From: Nitrospirota bacterium | GTDB taxonomy: Bacteria > Nitrospirota > Thermodesulfovibrionia > Thermodesulfovibrionales > UBA1546 | Direction: 5' to 3' | NCBI GenBank assembly: GCA_016195565.1 | Contig: JACPZK010000017.1 | Coordinates: 1-64,000, forward strand | Length of the DNA: 64,000 nucleotides | In this document: positions 1-7,706 of the stretch, piece by piece | Layout: every line of letters starts with the position of its first letter | Numbering within the stretch: position 1 is the first letter of the stretch | The notes under the pieces: model-generated | Database searches by the model: none | What the model was told of the DNA's origin: nothing | What the model saw: only the letters and a program-made list of their open reading frames with translations | Program-made: the position numbers and the translations under genes

Positions 1-156
1 ATGATTAAGGAGAAAGAAGCAATGAAAGGCGAGATGAATAAAAGGGTGTTATACGGCAGTGAAGATTTTATAGAAAAGGTGACTAAGAAATATAAAGTTG
101 AAGCAGTGATAAAGCCGAAAGGGAGGCCAAGAAAGGATGAAGATGATGAAAAATAG
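1..156 (+). CDS. C-terminal end of a REP-associated (IS200-like) transposase, cut by the window start
   Basis: The reading frame is open from the first base and ends at TAG 154-156, giving 51 residues. The tail contains LYGSEDFIEKVTKKYK and ends in KPKGRPRKDEDDEK. An 'LGSEDF(I/V)EK' stretch followed by a basic GRPRK tail is typical of the end of REP-associated tyrosine transposases. The catalytic HUH and Tyr motifs would lie upstream, outside the window. The ATG at base 1 is probably an internal Met. Two longer relatives of another subtype occur at 41-44 kb. The family call rests on the short tail only. Confidence 0.5.
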   Translation: MIKEKEAMKGEMNKRVLYGSEDFIEKVTKKYKVEAVIKPKGRPRKDEDDEK

Positions 157-210
157 AACCGTCCCATTTTTCCATTTTTCCCATTTTCCGAGGGGCTGAA
201 GATAAGATGA

Positions 211-227
211 ATCCGCCTCAGGCGGAT
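211..227. repeat. Short perfect palindrome ATCCGCCTCAGGCGGAT
   Basis: A 17-bp palindrome with arms ATCCGCCT/AGGCGGAT in the spacer between the transposase tail and tRNA-Glu. Its TCCGCCTCAGGCGGA core recurs at 25567-25581, so it is probably a small dispersed repeat. Confidence 0.5.
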
Positions 228-253
228 AAAATCTCTGTTGCAGCATCTTCTGT

Positions 254-330
254 TGGCGGTCCCAACGGGATTCGAACCCGTGTTTTAGCCTTGAGAGGGC
301 CACGTCCTAGACCGGACTAGACGATGGGAC
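254..330 (-). tRNA. tRNA-Glu (anticodon CTC)
   Basis: Read on the minus strand, the sequence starts GTCCCATCGTCTAG and has the anticodon loop CCCTCTCAAG (anticodon CTC). It has the T arm GGGTTCGAATCCC and ends in an encoded CCA. Acceptor arms GTCCCAT and the 3' GTTGGGAC pair as expected. Length is 77 nt. Confidence 0.93.
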
Positions 331-337
331 CATACTC

Positions 338-411
338 AGAAGTTTAGAGTTAAAAGTTAGGAGTTAAGAGTTTTAAAACTTTTCACTTTTAACTTTCAAC
401 TTCTAACTTTG
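338..411. repeat. Two-armed heptamer-word inverted repeat between two tRNA genes
   Basis: The left arm is built of 7-bp words (AGTTTAG, AGTTAAA, AGTTAGG, AGTTAAG). The right arm carries complementary words (CTTTTCA, CTTTTAA, CTTTCAA, CTTCTAA). It fills the spacer between the Glu and Gln tRNAs and would form a long imperfect hairpin. Confidence 0.8.
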
Positions 412-417
412 TTTTTA

Positions 418-488
418 CTGGGGAGAGAGGATTCGAACCCCTATAAACAGCTCCAGAGGCTGCCGTCCTGCCGTTGGACGACTCCCCA
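418..488 (-). tRNA. tRNA-Gln (anticodon CTG)
   Basis: On the minus strand the acceptor arm TGGGGAG pairs with CTCCCCA. The anticodon loop GCCTCTGGAGC gives CTG (Gln). The T arm is AGGGG-TTCGAAT-CCTCT and the discriminator is G. CCA is not encoded, unlike the neighbouring tRNA-Glu. Length is 71 nt. Confidence 0.9.
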
Positions 489-493
489 AAACA

Positions 494-567
494 AGTAAAA
501 AGTTAAAAGTTAGAAATTAAAAGTTAAACTCTTAACTCCTAACTTTAAACTCTTAACTCTAAATCTA
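494..567. repeat. Two-armed heptamer-word inverted repeat
   Basis: AGTTAAA-type 7-bp words in the left arm are followed by CTCTTAA/CTCCTAA/CTCTTAA words in the right arm. It lies between tRNA-Gln and the amidase gene. No other feature is visible from 568 to the start codon at 660. Confidence 0.8.
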
Positions 568-659
568 AGTATATAAAATAATTGATATTGCCTGAACAAG
601 TCAACTTGACTTTGCTGAAGGTTGCAAAACATCCTCCATATATGGAAAATGTATATGCT

Positions 660-1607
660 ATGAAAAAATCAGTGTTTATCGCAATAGTCTTTTTTGTGAT
701 GGCTGCCGCCGCTTTTGCTCAGCCGAAGACTGATGTAAATATGAGGATAAGCAAACAGGACGGAGTTCTTCGCCTTGTATTTGAGTCTGAAGAAGCATTC
801 CTGAAGAAGGCAAATGCCGCTGTATCAGGCCTGCAGCTCAATATTGAGTTCCCTTCAGCTTTTAACATCGCTTCCAGAAAAGGCATTAATCTGGATACTT
901 CCATAAAGGAAAGAATCTTGACCGTTAATCTTAAGGAGCCTTTCGATATAAAAGTTTTGAGGCTTTCTTCTCCTGCGAGGTTTGTGATAGACATAGCGCC
1001 AAAGGCGGCGGCAGATATAAAACCGCAGCCGGATGTTGTGCCGGCGCAGAAAATTTATGTCATTGATCCGGGGCATGGAGGATATGATTTCGGCATTGCA
1101 GGCGCTGATCTTAAAGAAAAGGATATTGTTCTTTCTATTGCGAGGGAGATTGAAAGTTTGCTTATAAAGAAGGGCAAAAAGGTTTTTCTTACGAGGAAGA
1201 GTGACCAGTTTATGTCTATCAAAGACAGGGCAGTGTTCACAAACCAGAAATTCGCTGAAATATTTGTAAGCATCCATGTTTCATCAGGAGAGGGCTTTGC
1301 TTTATACGTTCCAAAGATCAGCGATGCAGGTTATGACCCTGCCGTGGCTTTGTACTCGTTAAGTTTGAGACAGCAAAAATATTTGCAGAAAAGCAGGGCG
1401 CTTGGCGATGGAATAGCAAAGGCAGTAAAAGAGGAATTTAATCTTAATGTCATACGAAGAGAGATGCCCCTGCCGATACTTAATTCTGCGGCCGCGCCTG
1501 CTGTCTTAATAGAAATTCCGTCATTTAAGGTTATGAATTATGACCAGAAGACCCGCGCAAGGCTTGCGGAGGCAATCATAAAAGGATTTTCTTATTATGG
1601 CCAGTAA
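660..1607 (+). CDS. N-acetylmuramoyl-L-alanine amidase (AMIN + Amidase_3)
   Basis: A periplasmic zinc amidase that cleaves the lactyl-L-Ala bond of peptidoglycan. The ATG at 660 is chosen because it starts a clean signal peptide (MKKSVFIAIVFF, A-rich, AFA cleavage site). A TTG at 582 would add an implausible N-terminus. An AMIN-like beta domain (about residues 25-120) is followed by the Amidase_3 catalytic domain: VIDPGHGG (first Zn His), KEKD (Glu), VSIHVSSG (second His) and VLIEIPSF (catalytic Glu). It overlaps the next gene by 11 nt. The family is well known for daughter-cell separation, which fits the nearby dcw cluster. Confidence 0.85.
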   Translation: MKKSVFIAIVFFVMAAAAFAQPKTDVNMRISKQDGVLRLVFESEEAFLKKANAAVSGLQLNIEFPSAFNIASRKGINLDTSIKERILTVNLKEPFDIKVLRLSSPARFVIDIAPKAAADIKPQPDVVPAQKIYVIDPGHGGYDFGIAGADLKEKDIVLSIAREIESLLIKKGKKVFLTRKSDQFMSIKDRAVFTNQKFAEIFVSIHVSSGEGFALYVPKISDAGYDPAVALYSLSLRQQKYLQKSRALGDGIAKAVKEEFNLNVIRREMPLPILNSAAAPAVLIEIPSFKVMNYDQKTRARLAEAIIKGFSYYGQ

Positions 1608-2214
1608 AAAATATTTGTGGATACCGGCCTTCCTCCTGCTTTTTGCGGCAGGCATGACAGGAGGCTATTTTTATTTCTCAAAAAAGTTTCCTTCGCAGGC
1701 GAGGCCTGAGAAAGTGACAGAAGAAAGATCCATCAGCACAGTGGAAGACATGTTTACTCTCAGGATTTACTATCCTGTGAACGGAAGATTGCAGATGGAG
1801 GAGAGGAAGGCGCAGAAAAAGACAATTCAGATGACGGTTGCAGAGGCGGTGATAAGCGAATTTCTTAAAGGCCCTGTTAACGTAAGCGTTTCGGAAATAC
1901 CCAAAGATACAAAGCTTATAGGTTTATACAGGGGTGATGACGGTATGCTCTATGTGGACCTGTCAGATGAATTCAGGAGAAACTTTGGCGGTGATGCGGC
2001 AGCAGAGTTTCTGCTGCTGAGAGGGTTATATGAGAGCCTTATATCTAATGTATATGATATAACTGATGTGAAAATATTGATTGAGGGGAGAGAAATGGAA
2101 AGCCTCGGAGGGCATTTATATCTTTCTTATCCGTTAAAGGATATAGTTTCTTCAGACTTGTCTGATTCGCTGAGGCGAACAGGAGACAAGGAGAATAATC
2201 TTAGCTCCCGATGA
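1597..2214 (+). CDS. GerMN-domain protein, membrane anchored
   Basis: 205 residues. One N-terminal membrane segment (YLWIPAFLLLFAAGMTGGYF) is followed by an extracytoplasmic GerMN-type domain, with conserved pieces TVAEAVISEFLKGP and MLYVDLSDEF. GerMN domains occur in sporulation GerM and in many non-sporulating envelope proteins, where they are often encoded beside amidases. A role in peptidoglycan binding is inference. The gene starts inside the amidase gene and ends in an ATGA overlap with murI, so it is clearly part of the same transcript. Confidence 0.7.
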   Translation: MASKKYLWIPAFLLLFAAGMTGGYFYFSKKFPSQARPEKVTEERSISTVEDMFTLRIYYPVNGRLQMEERKAQKKTIQMTVAEAVISEFLKGPVNVSVSEIPKDTKLIGLYRGDDGMLYVDLSDEFRRNFGGDAAAEFLLLRGLYESLISNVYDITDVKILIEGREMESLGGHLYLSYPLKDIVSSDLSDSLRRTGDKENNLSSR

Positions 2215-3020
2215 ATGAGATAAATAACAACAGTCCTATAGGAGTCTTTGATTCCGGAGTGGGCGGGCTTACTGCCCTCAAGGAAATATTCAGGGTATTG
2301 CCGGATGAAAACACAATATACCTCGGAGATACAGCGAGAGTGCCTTACGGTATAAGGTCATCCGAAACCGTGACAAGGTATTCTTTTGAGAATGCGCAGT
2401 TTCTCGCGTCAAAGGGCATAAAACTTCTTGTTGTTGCGTGCAATACCGCATCCTCTGTCAGTCTTGAAGCAATAAGGAAAAGCGTGTCTGTTCCGGTTAT
2501 CGGCGTTATAGAGCCGGGCGCGAGCGAGGCTGTAAAGAGCACGAGGAATAAAAAAATCGGCGTAATAGGAACGGAGGCGACTATCAGAAGCAGCGCATAT
2601 AAGAAGGCAATAGAAGCGATTGACGGCAGTGTGCAGGTATTCGGATTTTCATGCCCTCTCTTTGTCCCTCTGGTTGAGGAAGGGTGGACAGAAGGAGAAA
2701 TTGCAATGCTGGTTGCGGAAAAATACTTAAGAGAAGTGAAAGAAAAGGGCGTGGATACGCTTGTTTTGGGATGCACGCATTACCCCCTGCTTAAGAAGGT
2801 TATTTCAGAGGTTATAGGCTCTGATATAAGGCTTATTGATTCTGCTGTTGAGACAGCTAAGAGAACAGCCGGGACATTAAAAAAATACGGCATGGAGAGA
2901 AAACTGAAGGAAAAACCATTAAGGGAATTTTATGTCACCGATTCTCCTGAGCGGTTTGTAAAAGTAGGAGAAAGATTTCTTCAGCAGAAAATAGAACATA
3001 TAGAAAAGATAGAAATATAA
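2211..3020 (+). CDS. murI: Glutamate racemase
   Basis: Converts L-Glu to D-Glu in the cytoplasm for peptidoglycan. It has the Asp/Glu racemase motifs: FDSGVGGLT near the start, VVACNTASS with catalytic Cys77, and LGCTHYPLL with catalytic Cys188. At 269 residues it is the normal family length. Its ATG overlaps the stop of the GerMN gene, implying translational coupling. Upstream and downstream genes also serve wall growth. Confidence 0.95.
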   Translation: MNEINNNSPIGVFDSGVGGLTALKEIFRVLPDENTIYLGDTARVPYGIRSSETVTRYSFENAQFLASKGIKLLVVACNTASSVSLEAIRKSVSVPVIGVIEPGASEAVKSTRNKKIGVIGTEATIRSSAYKKAIEAIDGSVQVFGFSCPLFVPLVEEGWTEGEIAMLVAEKYLREVKEKGVDTLVLGCTHYPLLKKVISEVIGSDIRLIDSAVETAKRTAGTLKKYGMERKLKEKPLREFYVTDSPERFVKVGERFLQQKIEHIEKIEI

Positions 3021-3033
3021 ATTTGGAGGATAG

Positions 3034-3768
3034 ATGAGGATTGACAATAGAGCAAACACAGACTTGAGAAAATTGAAAATCACAAGGGGATTTGTAGGGA
3101 CAGCGGACGGCTCTGTGCTTATTGAGATGGGAAACACCAGGGTTATCTGCACGGCGTCAATAGAAGAAAAAGTCCCTCAGTTCCTGAAGGATCAGAAAAA
3201 AGGATGGGTAACCGCAGAGTATTCAATGCTGCCGAAGTCGTCTCATACCAGGATAGTGCGCGAGTCAAGCACGGGAAGGATTGGAGGAAGGACGCACGAG
3301 ATACAGAGGCTTATAGGAAGGGCATTAAGGTCAGTTGTGGACCTTGGCATGCTCGGTGAAAGGACGGTATGGATAGACTGCGATGTAATAGAGGCGGACG
3401 GCAGTACAAGGACAGTGAGCATAACAGGCGCATTTATCTGTCTTGCGGATGCGCTCAGAAATGCTCTTAAAACCGGGATACTGGAAAGGATGCCGTTAAA
3501 AGATTATCTTGCGGCTGTCAGCGTAGGCATTGTGAATGGACAGCCTGTTCTGGACCTGAGTTATGCCGAGGATTCCATGGCAGAGGTTGATATGAATGTC
3601 GTTATGACAGGCAGCGGGAATTTTGTTGAGGTGCAGGGCACGGCAGAGGGAATCCCATTTTCAAGAAAGATACATGACAGGCTTATAGACCTGGCCGGAG
3701 ACGGGATTAAGAAGCTGGTGGAAGTTCAGAAGAGTATTGTGAAAATTGATGACGTGCTGAGCTTTTAG
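3034..3768 (+). CDS. rph: Ribonuclease PH
   Basis: A phosphorolytic 3'-5' exoribonuclease that trims tRNA 3' ends. 244 residues, normal for the family. Conserved segments are visible: [36 protein letters not shown] and [19 protein letters not shown] at 3025-3029 precedes the ATG. The family is often encoded next to murI, as here. In this chain the gene sits between murI and ftsH. Confidence 0.95.
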   Translation: MRIDNRANTDLRKLKITRGFVGTADGSVLIEMGNTRVICTASIEEKVPQFLKDQKKGWVTAEYSMLPKSSHTRIVRESSTGRIGGRTHEIQRLIGRALRSVVDLGMLGERTVWIDCDVIEADGSTRTVSITGAFICLADALRNALKTGILERMPLKDYLAAVSVGIVNGQPVLDLSYAEDSMAEVDMNVVMTGSGNFVEVQGTAEGIPFSRKIHDRLIDLAGDGIKKLVEVQKSIVKIDDVLSF

Positions 3769-3810
3769 ATAATGTGGTAAAATATCGGGAATATATTCAA
3801 GGAGGAAGGT

Positions 3811-5619
3811 TTGAACAAGTATAGAAATGTCTTTGTCTGGATGCTGATGATAGTGATGACAATACTCCTCTTTAATCTCCTGAATGCGCCGAAGAAGGTT
3901 GAAGAGGAAATGATATTCTCCGAATTCATAGCAAAGCTTGACGCAGGGAGCGTTGAAGAGGTTGTTATAACGGAAAACTATGTAACAGGACGTTTGAGGG
4001 ACGGGAAAAAGTTTAAAACATATCTGGCCGTATACCCTGACCTTGTGAAGGATTTGAAGGCAAAAGGAGTGAAGATTACCGCAAAGCCTCCTGACCAGAA
4101 TCCGTGGTATGTGAATTTCTTCTTTTCGTGGGGGCCTATAATATTTCTTGTGCTCATATGGATATTCTTTATGCGGCAGATGCAGACAGGAGGAAATAAG
4201 GCGCTGTCCTTCGGGAAAAGCAAGGCAAAGCTGGTGTCTGATAAGGCTGTAAAGATAACCTTTGCCGATGTGGCGGGGGTAGAAGAAGCAAAAGAAGAGG
4301 TTCAGGAGGTAATAGATTTTCTCAAGTCGCCCCAGAAATTTTCAAAACTCGGAGGCAAGATACCCAAGGGCGTGCTCCTTGTAGGCGCTCCGGGCACAGG
4401 AAAGACCCTGCTTGCAAAGGCAATTGCAGGAGAAGCCGGAGTTCCGTTCTTTTCAATATCAGGCTCTGACTTTGTCGAGATGTTTGTAGGAGTCGGCGCA
4501 TCACGAGTGAGGGATTTATTTGAACAGGCAAAGAAAAGCGCGCCGTGCATAATCTTTATTGATGAGATAGACGCTGTCGGCCGCCACAGGGGAGCAGGGA
4601 TCGGCGGCGGGCATGACGAAAGAGAACAGACATTAAATCAGCTGTTGGTTGAGATGGATGGTTTTGAAGGGAACGCGGGCGTGATAATACTTGCAGCCAC
4701 TAACAGGCCTGATGTGCTTGATCCGGCGCTTCTAAGGCCGGGCAGATTTGACAGGCAGGTTGTCGTGCCTGTGCCTGATGTTAAGGGAAGGCTCGAGATA
4801 ATAAAGGTGCATACCAAGAATATACCGTTAGATGAAAACGTTAACCTTGAGGTTATTGCGAGAGGGACGCCCGGATTTACAGGCGCTGACCTTGCGAATC
4901 TTGTAAATGAGGCTGCGCTTCTTGCCGCAAGGAAATCAAAGAGCAATGTTGATATGTCTGATTTTGAGTTCGCAAAGGATAAAGTTCTCATGGGTGTTGA
5001 GCGGAAGAGCATGATAATAAGCGAGGAAGAAAAGAAGAACACTGCTTATCATGAGGCAGGGCATACGCTTGTGGCAAAGCTTACTCCGGGAACTGACCCT
5101 ATACATAAGGTGAGCATCATTCCCCGCGGAAGGGCGCTCGGCGTAACACAGCAGCTTCCTATAGACGACAGATACACATATTCAAAGGACTATCTCTTAA
5201 AGGCGCTTACAGTTCTTCTTGGCGGAAGGGCGGCTGAAGAGATTGCCTTAAAGCATATGACCACAGGCGCAGGCAATGACCTTGAACGAGCTACCGAGCT
5301 TGCAAGGCGGATGGTTACGGAATGGGGCATGAGCGAAAAGCTCGGGCCGTTGACATTCGGCAAGAAAGACGAGCAGATATTCCTCGGAAGAGAGATAGCA
5401 AAACATAAAGACTACAGCGAAAAGACTGCTACGGACATTGACGAAGAGGTAAAACGCTTAGTCATTGAAGCGTATGAAAGGGCAAAGGCTATTGTTTCTG
5501 AGAATTTTGATTTCCTTGACGCCCTTGCAAAGGCGCTTCTTGAAAAAGAGACATTAGACGCCGTAGAGATAGAGGCGCTCGTAAAAGAATTTGAATCAAA
5601 AAAGGCTCTGCAGGTGTGA
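3811..5619 (+). CDS. ftsH: ATP-dependent zinc metalloprotease FtsH
   Basis: A membrane-anchored AAA+ protease for membrane-protein quality control and regulator turnover. It starts at TTG 3811 behind a strong AGGAGGAAGG site. Two transmembrane segments (about residues 7-25 and 105-124) flank a short periplasmic domain. Walker A GAPGTGKT is at 192-199, Walker B is [12 protein letters not shown], the second region of homology is present, and the zinc motif HEAGH is at 414-418. At 602 residues it is the usual size. It ends the first gene group. A long perfect palindrome follows. Confidence 0.96.
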   Translation: MNKYRNVFVWMLMIVMTILLFNLLNAPKKVEEEMIFSEFIAKLDAGSVEEVVITENYVTGRLRDGKKFKTYLAVYPDLVKDLKAKGVKITAKPPDQNPWYVNFFFSWGPIIFLVLIWIFFMRQMQTGGNKALSFGKSKAKLVSDKAVKITFADVAGVEEAKEEVQEVIDFLKSPQKFSKLGGKIPKGVLLVGAPGTGKTLLAKAIAGEAGVPFFSISGSDFVEMFVGVGASRVRDLFEQAKKSAPCIIFIDEIDAVGRHRGAGIGGGHDEREQTLNQLLVEMDGFEGNAGVIILAATNRPDVLDPALLRPGRFDRQVVVPVPDVKGRLEIIKVHTKNIPLDENVNLEVIARGTPGFTGADLANLVNEAALLAARKSKSNVDMSDFEFAKDKVLMGVERKSMIISEEEKKNTAYHEAGHTLVAKLTPGTDPIHKVSIIPRGRALGVTQQLPIDDRYTYSKDYLLKALTVLLGGRAAEEIALKHMTTGAGNDLERATELARRMVTEWGMSEKLGPLTFGKKDEQIFLGREIAKHKDYSEKTATDIDEEVKRLVIEAYERAKAIVSENFDFLDALAKALLEKETLDAVEIEALVKEFESKKALQV

Positions 5620-5662
5620 AGGCGCTGATTGTTTTCTTTAAGCACAGCTTACCATGCAACGC

Positions 5663-5709
5663 CAAAGCTCATGGATAGCGCGAAACTGCCACGCTATCCA
5701 TGAGCTTTG
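5663..5709. terminator. Perfect 18-bp inverted repeat after ftsH, possible terminator or dispersed palindrome
   Basis: CAAAGCTCATGGATAGCG (5663-5680) is exactly complementary to 5692-5709, with an 11-nt loop. It lies 44 nt after the ftsH stop. There is no U-run on either side, so it is not a textbook intrinsic terminator. It could be a barrier, an mRNA-stabilising hairpin or a repeat. I recognise nothing else in 5710-5937. Confidence 0.5.
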
Positions 5710-5937
5710 TTATCAGTTGTACATGCTCACTAATTCGGTCCATGACTTGCCGAGGAGAGTAACTTGTAGAAGTTTATAAAAAAGCGATTCATAGTTCAGG
5801 CTTTAATTTTTCCTCATCGTTGTTATATTCAAGTAGAAAAATTCATTTAGCAATAATCCTCTCGCAACACTATATAGTGGTGGCTGCCCTCCACAGGCAC
5901 AAAATATAGACACCACTTAATTTTATTAATTTTTTTC

Positions 5938-5966
5938 TTGACAAGCCCCCCCTTAACCCCTATATT
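5938..5966 (+). promoter_or_regulatory. Sigma-70 promoter of mraZ and the dcw cluster
   Basis: TTGACA at 5938-5943 and TATATT at 5961-5966 are separated by exactly 17 bp. The start point should fall near 5973, leaving a leader of about 25 nt before the mraZ ATG. It is the best promoter match I saw in the window. Confidence 0.8.
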
Positions 5967-5967
5967 A

Positions 5968-5991
5968 GTGGTAAAAAGTGGTAGAAGGTGG
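5968..5991 (+). promoter_or_regulatory. MraZ operator: three GTGG boxes at 10-bp spacing
   Basis: GTGG occurs at 5968-5971, 5978-5981 and 5988-5991, one helical turn apart, directly after the -10 box. MraZ is known to bind tandem TGGG/GTGG-type repeats with about 10-bp spacing ahead of its own gene. The third box merges with the mraZ Shine-Dalgarno (GGAGGG, 5990-5995). Bound MraZ would therefore cover the transcription start and the DNA encoding the ribosome site. Confidence 0.8.
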
Positions 5992-5998
5992 AGGGAAG

Positions 5999-6451
5999 AT
6001 GCCTTCTTTTTCGGGAAAATATTACTATTCGGTAGACTCAAAGGGCAGAATCATCATACCTGCGCCTTTCAGGGAAATTATTTCCGCTAATTACAGCCCG
6101 AAACTTTACGTCGTCAATGCTGCTTTTGATAAGTGCCTTCATTTATACCCGCAAGAGGAATGGAACAGGCTTGAAGAAAGGGTGAGGGCCATGCCAAAGA
6201 TGGATGAGGCAGTAAAGTTTTTCATGAGAAAGGTTATTGCATCCGCTGTTGAGATTGAACTGGATAAGCAGGGGAGAGTGCTTATTCCTGTTGCTCACAG
6301 AGAGGACTCAGGCATAAACGGAGAGATAGTTGTTGTCGGACAAATAGACAAGATAGAACTCTGGGACAGGAAAGAATGGGATGCAATGGTGGACCCTGCG
6401 AAGATAGACAAAAAGGCTGTTGAACAAAGACTTGTAAGCTACGGGCTTTAG
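5999..6451 (+). CDS. mraZ: Transcriptional regulator MraZ
   Basis: The first gene of the dcw cluster. It encodes a ring-forming AbrB/SpoVT-type DNA-binding protein. The ATG at 5999 is preferred because it follows GGAGGG and starts MPSFSGKYYYSVDSKGR, the typical MraZ N-terminus. A GTG at 5978 lies inside the operator. Two repeated halves each carry a DxKGR/DxQGR-type motif (DSKGRIIIPAPFR and DKQGRVLIPVAHR). 150 residues. Autoregulation through the boxes just upstream is likely. Confidence 0.93.
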   Translation: MPSFSGKYYYSVDSKGRIIIPAPFREIISANYSPKLYVVNAAFDKCLHLYPQEEWNRLEERVRAMPKMDEAVKFFMRKVIASAVEIELDKQGRVLIPVAHREDSGINGEIVVVGQIDKIELWDRKEWDAMVDPAKIDKKAVEQRLVSYGL

Positions 6452-6456
6452 AGGCG

Positions 6457-7335
6457 GTGAGTGTGAAGGTTATTCATCTCCCTGTGATGTTAAGGGAGGT
6501 GGTTATGTTGCTGAAACCAGTATCAGGGGGAGTATATGTTGATGCAACAGCCGGGCTTGGCGGTCACGCAGAAGAAATACTCAGGCATATCGGCAATGGA
6601 AGGCTTCTCGGCATTGACAGGGATGAAGAGGCTCTGGATATGGCAATGAAAAGAATTCCCGATAGCAGGCTTACCTTGAAGAAGGGGAAATTTTCTGATA
6701 TCAGCAGGCTAACTGCGGAAGCAGGCATTTCAGAAGTGGACGGGATTTTATTGGACCTCGGCACATCCATGTTTCATCTCAAGACCGCTGAAAGAGGTTT
6801 CAGTTTTTTTTCAGAAGAGCCTTTGGATATGAGGATGGACAGGGAACAGGAAATTACAGCAGCGTACATTGTCAATAAATATCCTGAAAAAGAGATAAGC
6901 AGAATTTTGTGGGAGTACGGCGAAGAAAAACTCTCACGGAAAATAGCAAGGTCAGTTATTGATTACAGGGCCGAAAAGAAAATAGATACCTGCGCTGAAC
7001 TGTCAGATATTGTTTACAGGGTTTACAGGAAAAGGGGGAAGCATCATCCTGCAACAAAGACCTTTCAGGCGTTGAGGATTGCTGTGAATGATGAACTCAA
7101 TGAACTCAGAAAAGGGCTTAATGAGGCGGCAGGCATTCTTAAGAGCGGAGGCAGGCTGTGTGTTATTTCATATCATTCGCTTGAGGACAGGATAGTAAAG
7201 AACTTTATAAGGGATGGACATAAACAGGGTGGATTAAGGATGTTAACCAAAAAACCCATGGCCCCTTCAGACGAAGAAGTAAGATTCAATCCGTCAGCGA
7301 GGAGCGCAAAATTAAGAGGAGCGGAAAAAATATGA
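6457..7335 (+). CDS. rsmH: 16S rRNA (cytosine-1402-N4)-methyltransferase
   Basis: Formerly mraW. It methylates C1402 of 16S rRNA using S-adenosylmethionine. It starts at GTG 6457, five nt after mraZ; GTG 6463 is an alternative. SAM-binding DATAGLGGHAEEIL is followed by GIDRDEEAL and LLDLGTSMFHL, and later by SYHSLEDRIVKNF near the end. 292 residues, slightly short but complete. It overlaps ftsL by four nt (ATGA). Confidence 0.95.
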   Translation: MSVKVIHLPVMLREVVMLLKPVSGGVYVDATAGLGGHAEEILRHIGNGRLLGIDRDEEALDMAMKRIPDSRLTLKKGKFSDISRLTAEAGISEVDGILLDLGTSMFHLKTAERGFSFFSEEPLDMRMDREQEITAAYIVNKYPEKEISRILWEYGEEKLSRKIARSVIDYRAEKKIDTCAELSDIVYRVYRKRGKHHPATKTFQALRIAVNDELNELRKGLNEAAGILKSGGRLCVISYHSLEDRIVKNFIRDGHKQGGLRMLTKKPMAPSDEEVRFNPSARSAKLRGAEKI

Positions 7336-7685
7336 GTCATGTGAACCGAAGCGGTATTTTTTCTTTCTTCCTGGTCCCTCTGTCTGTAGCGCTTATTTTG
7401 TTCGGCATCTTCTCAATTGTATGGCTGAGGTCCAGTGTAAGGACCGCAGAATACGGTATTGCCGCGCTGGACCACAGGAGGATGGAAATCCTCAGGGACA
7501 GAAAGACTCTGATGGCAGAAAAGGCAGGCCTTCTGTCAATACAGAGCGTTAAAAGCAAGGGCAGCCCCGAGCGGCTCGGGGCTTTGGTTTTCCCTGACAG
7601 GATAAAAGTAGTCTATGTGAAAAAGGATGGGAAGAACACCCCGTTCAAGGCATCTTTAGAGGGGAGGCAGTTGTCAGGGCCTTAG
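7332..7685 (+). CDS. ftsL: Cell division protein FtsL (short bitopic protein)
   Basis: 117 residues with one transmembrane helix (about 10-30) and then a helical, charged region able to form a coiled coil, as in FtsL/FtsB-type divisome proteins. Sequence identity in this family is always low, so the call rests mainly on position between rsmH and ftsI and on topology. Residues about 76-84 (SKGSPERLGAL) are encoded by a perfect hairpin (7563-7583) that looks inserted, see the repeat entry. Confidence 0.75.
   Translation: MSHVNRSGIFSFFLVPLSVALILFGIFSIVWLRSSVRTAEYGIAALDHRRMEILRDRKTLMAEKAGLLSIQSVKSKGSPERLGALVFPDRIKVVYVKKDGKNTPFKASLEGRQLSGP
7563..7583. repeat. Perfect GC-rich hairpin inside ftsL
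   Basis: AGCCCCGAG-CGG-CTCGGGGCT followed by TTGGTTTT. It resembles an intrinsic terminator lying inside a coding region, or a short palindromic insertion. Similar CCCCGA...TCGGGG hairpins occur at 46866-46884 and 42327-42355. Confidence 0.6.
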
Positions 7686-7706
7686 CCTGTAATTAAGAAG
7701 GGATGA

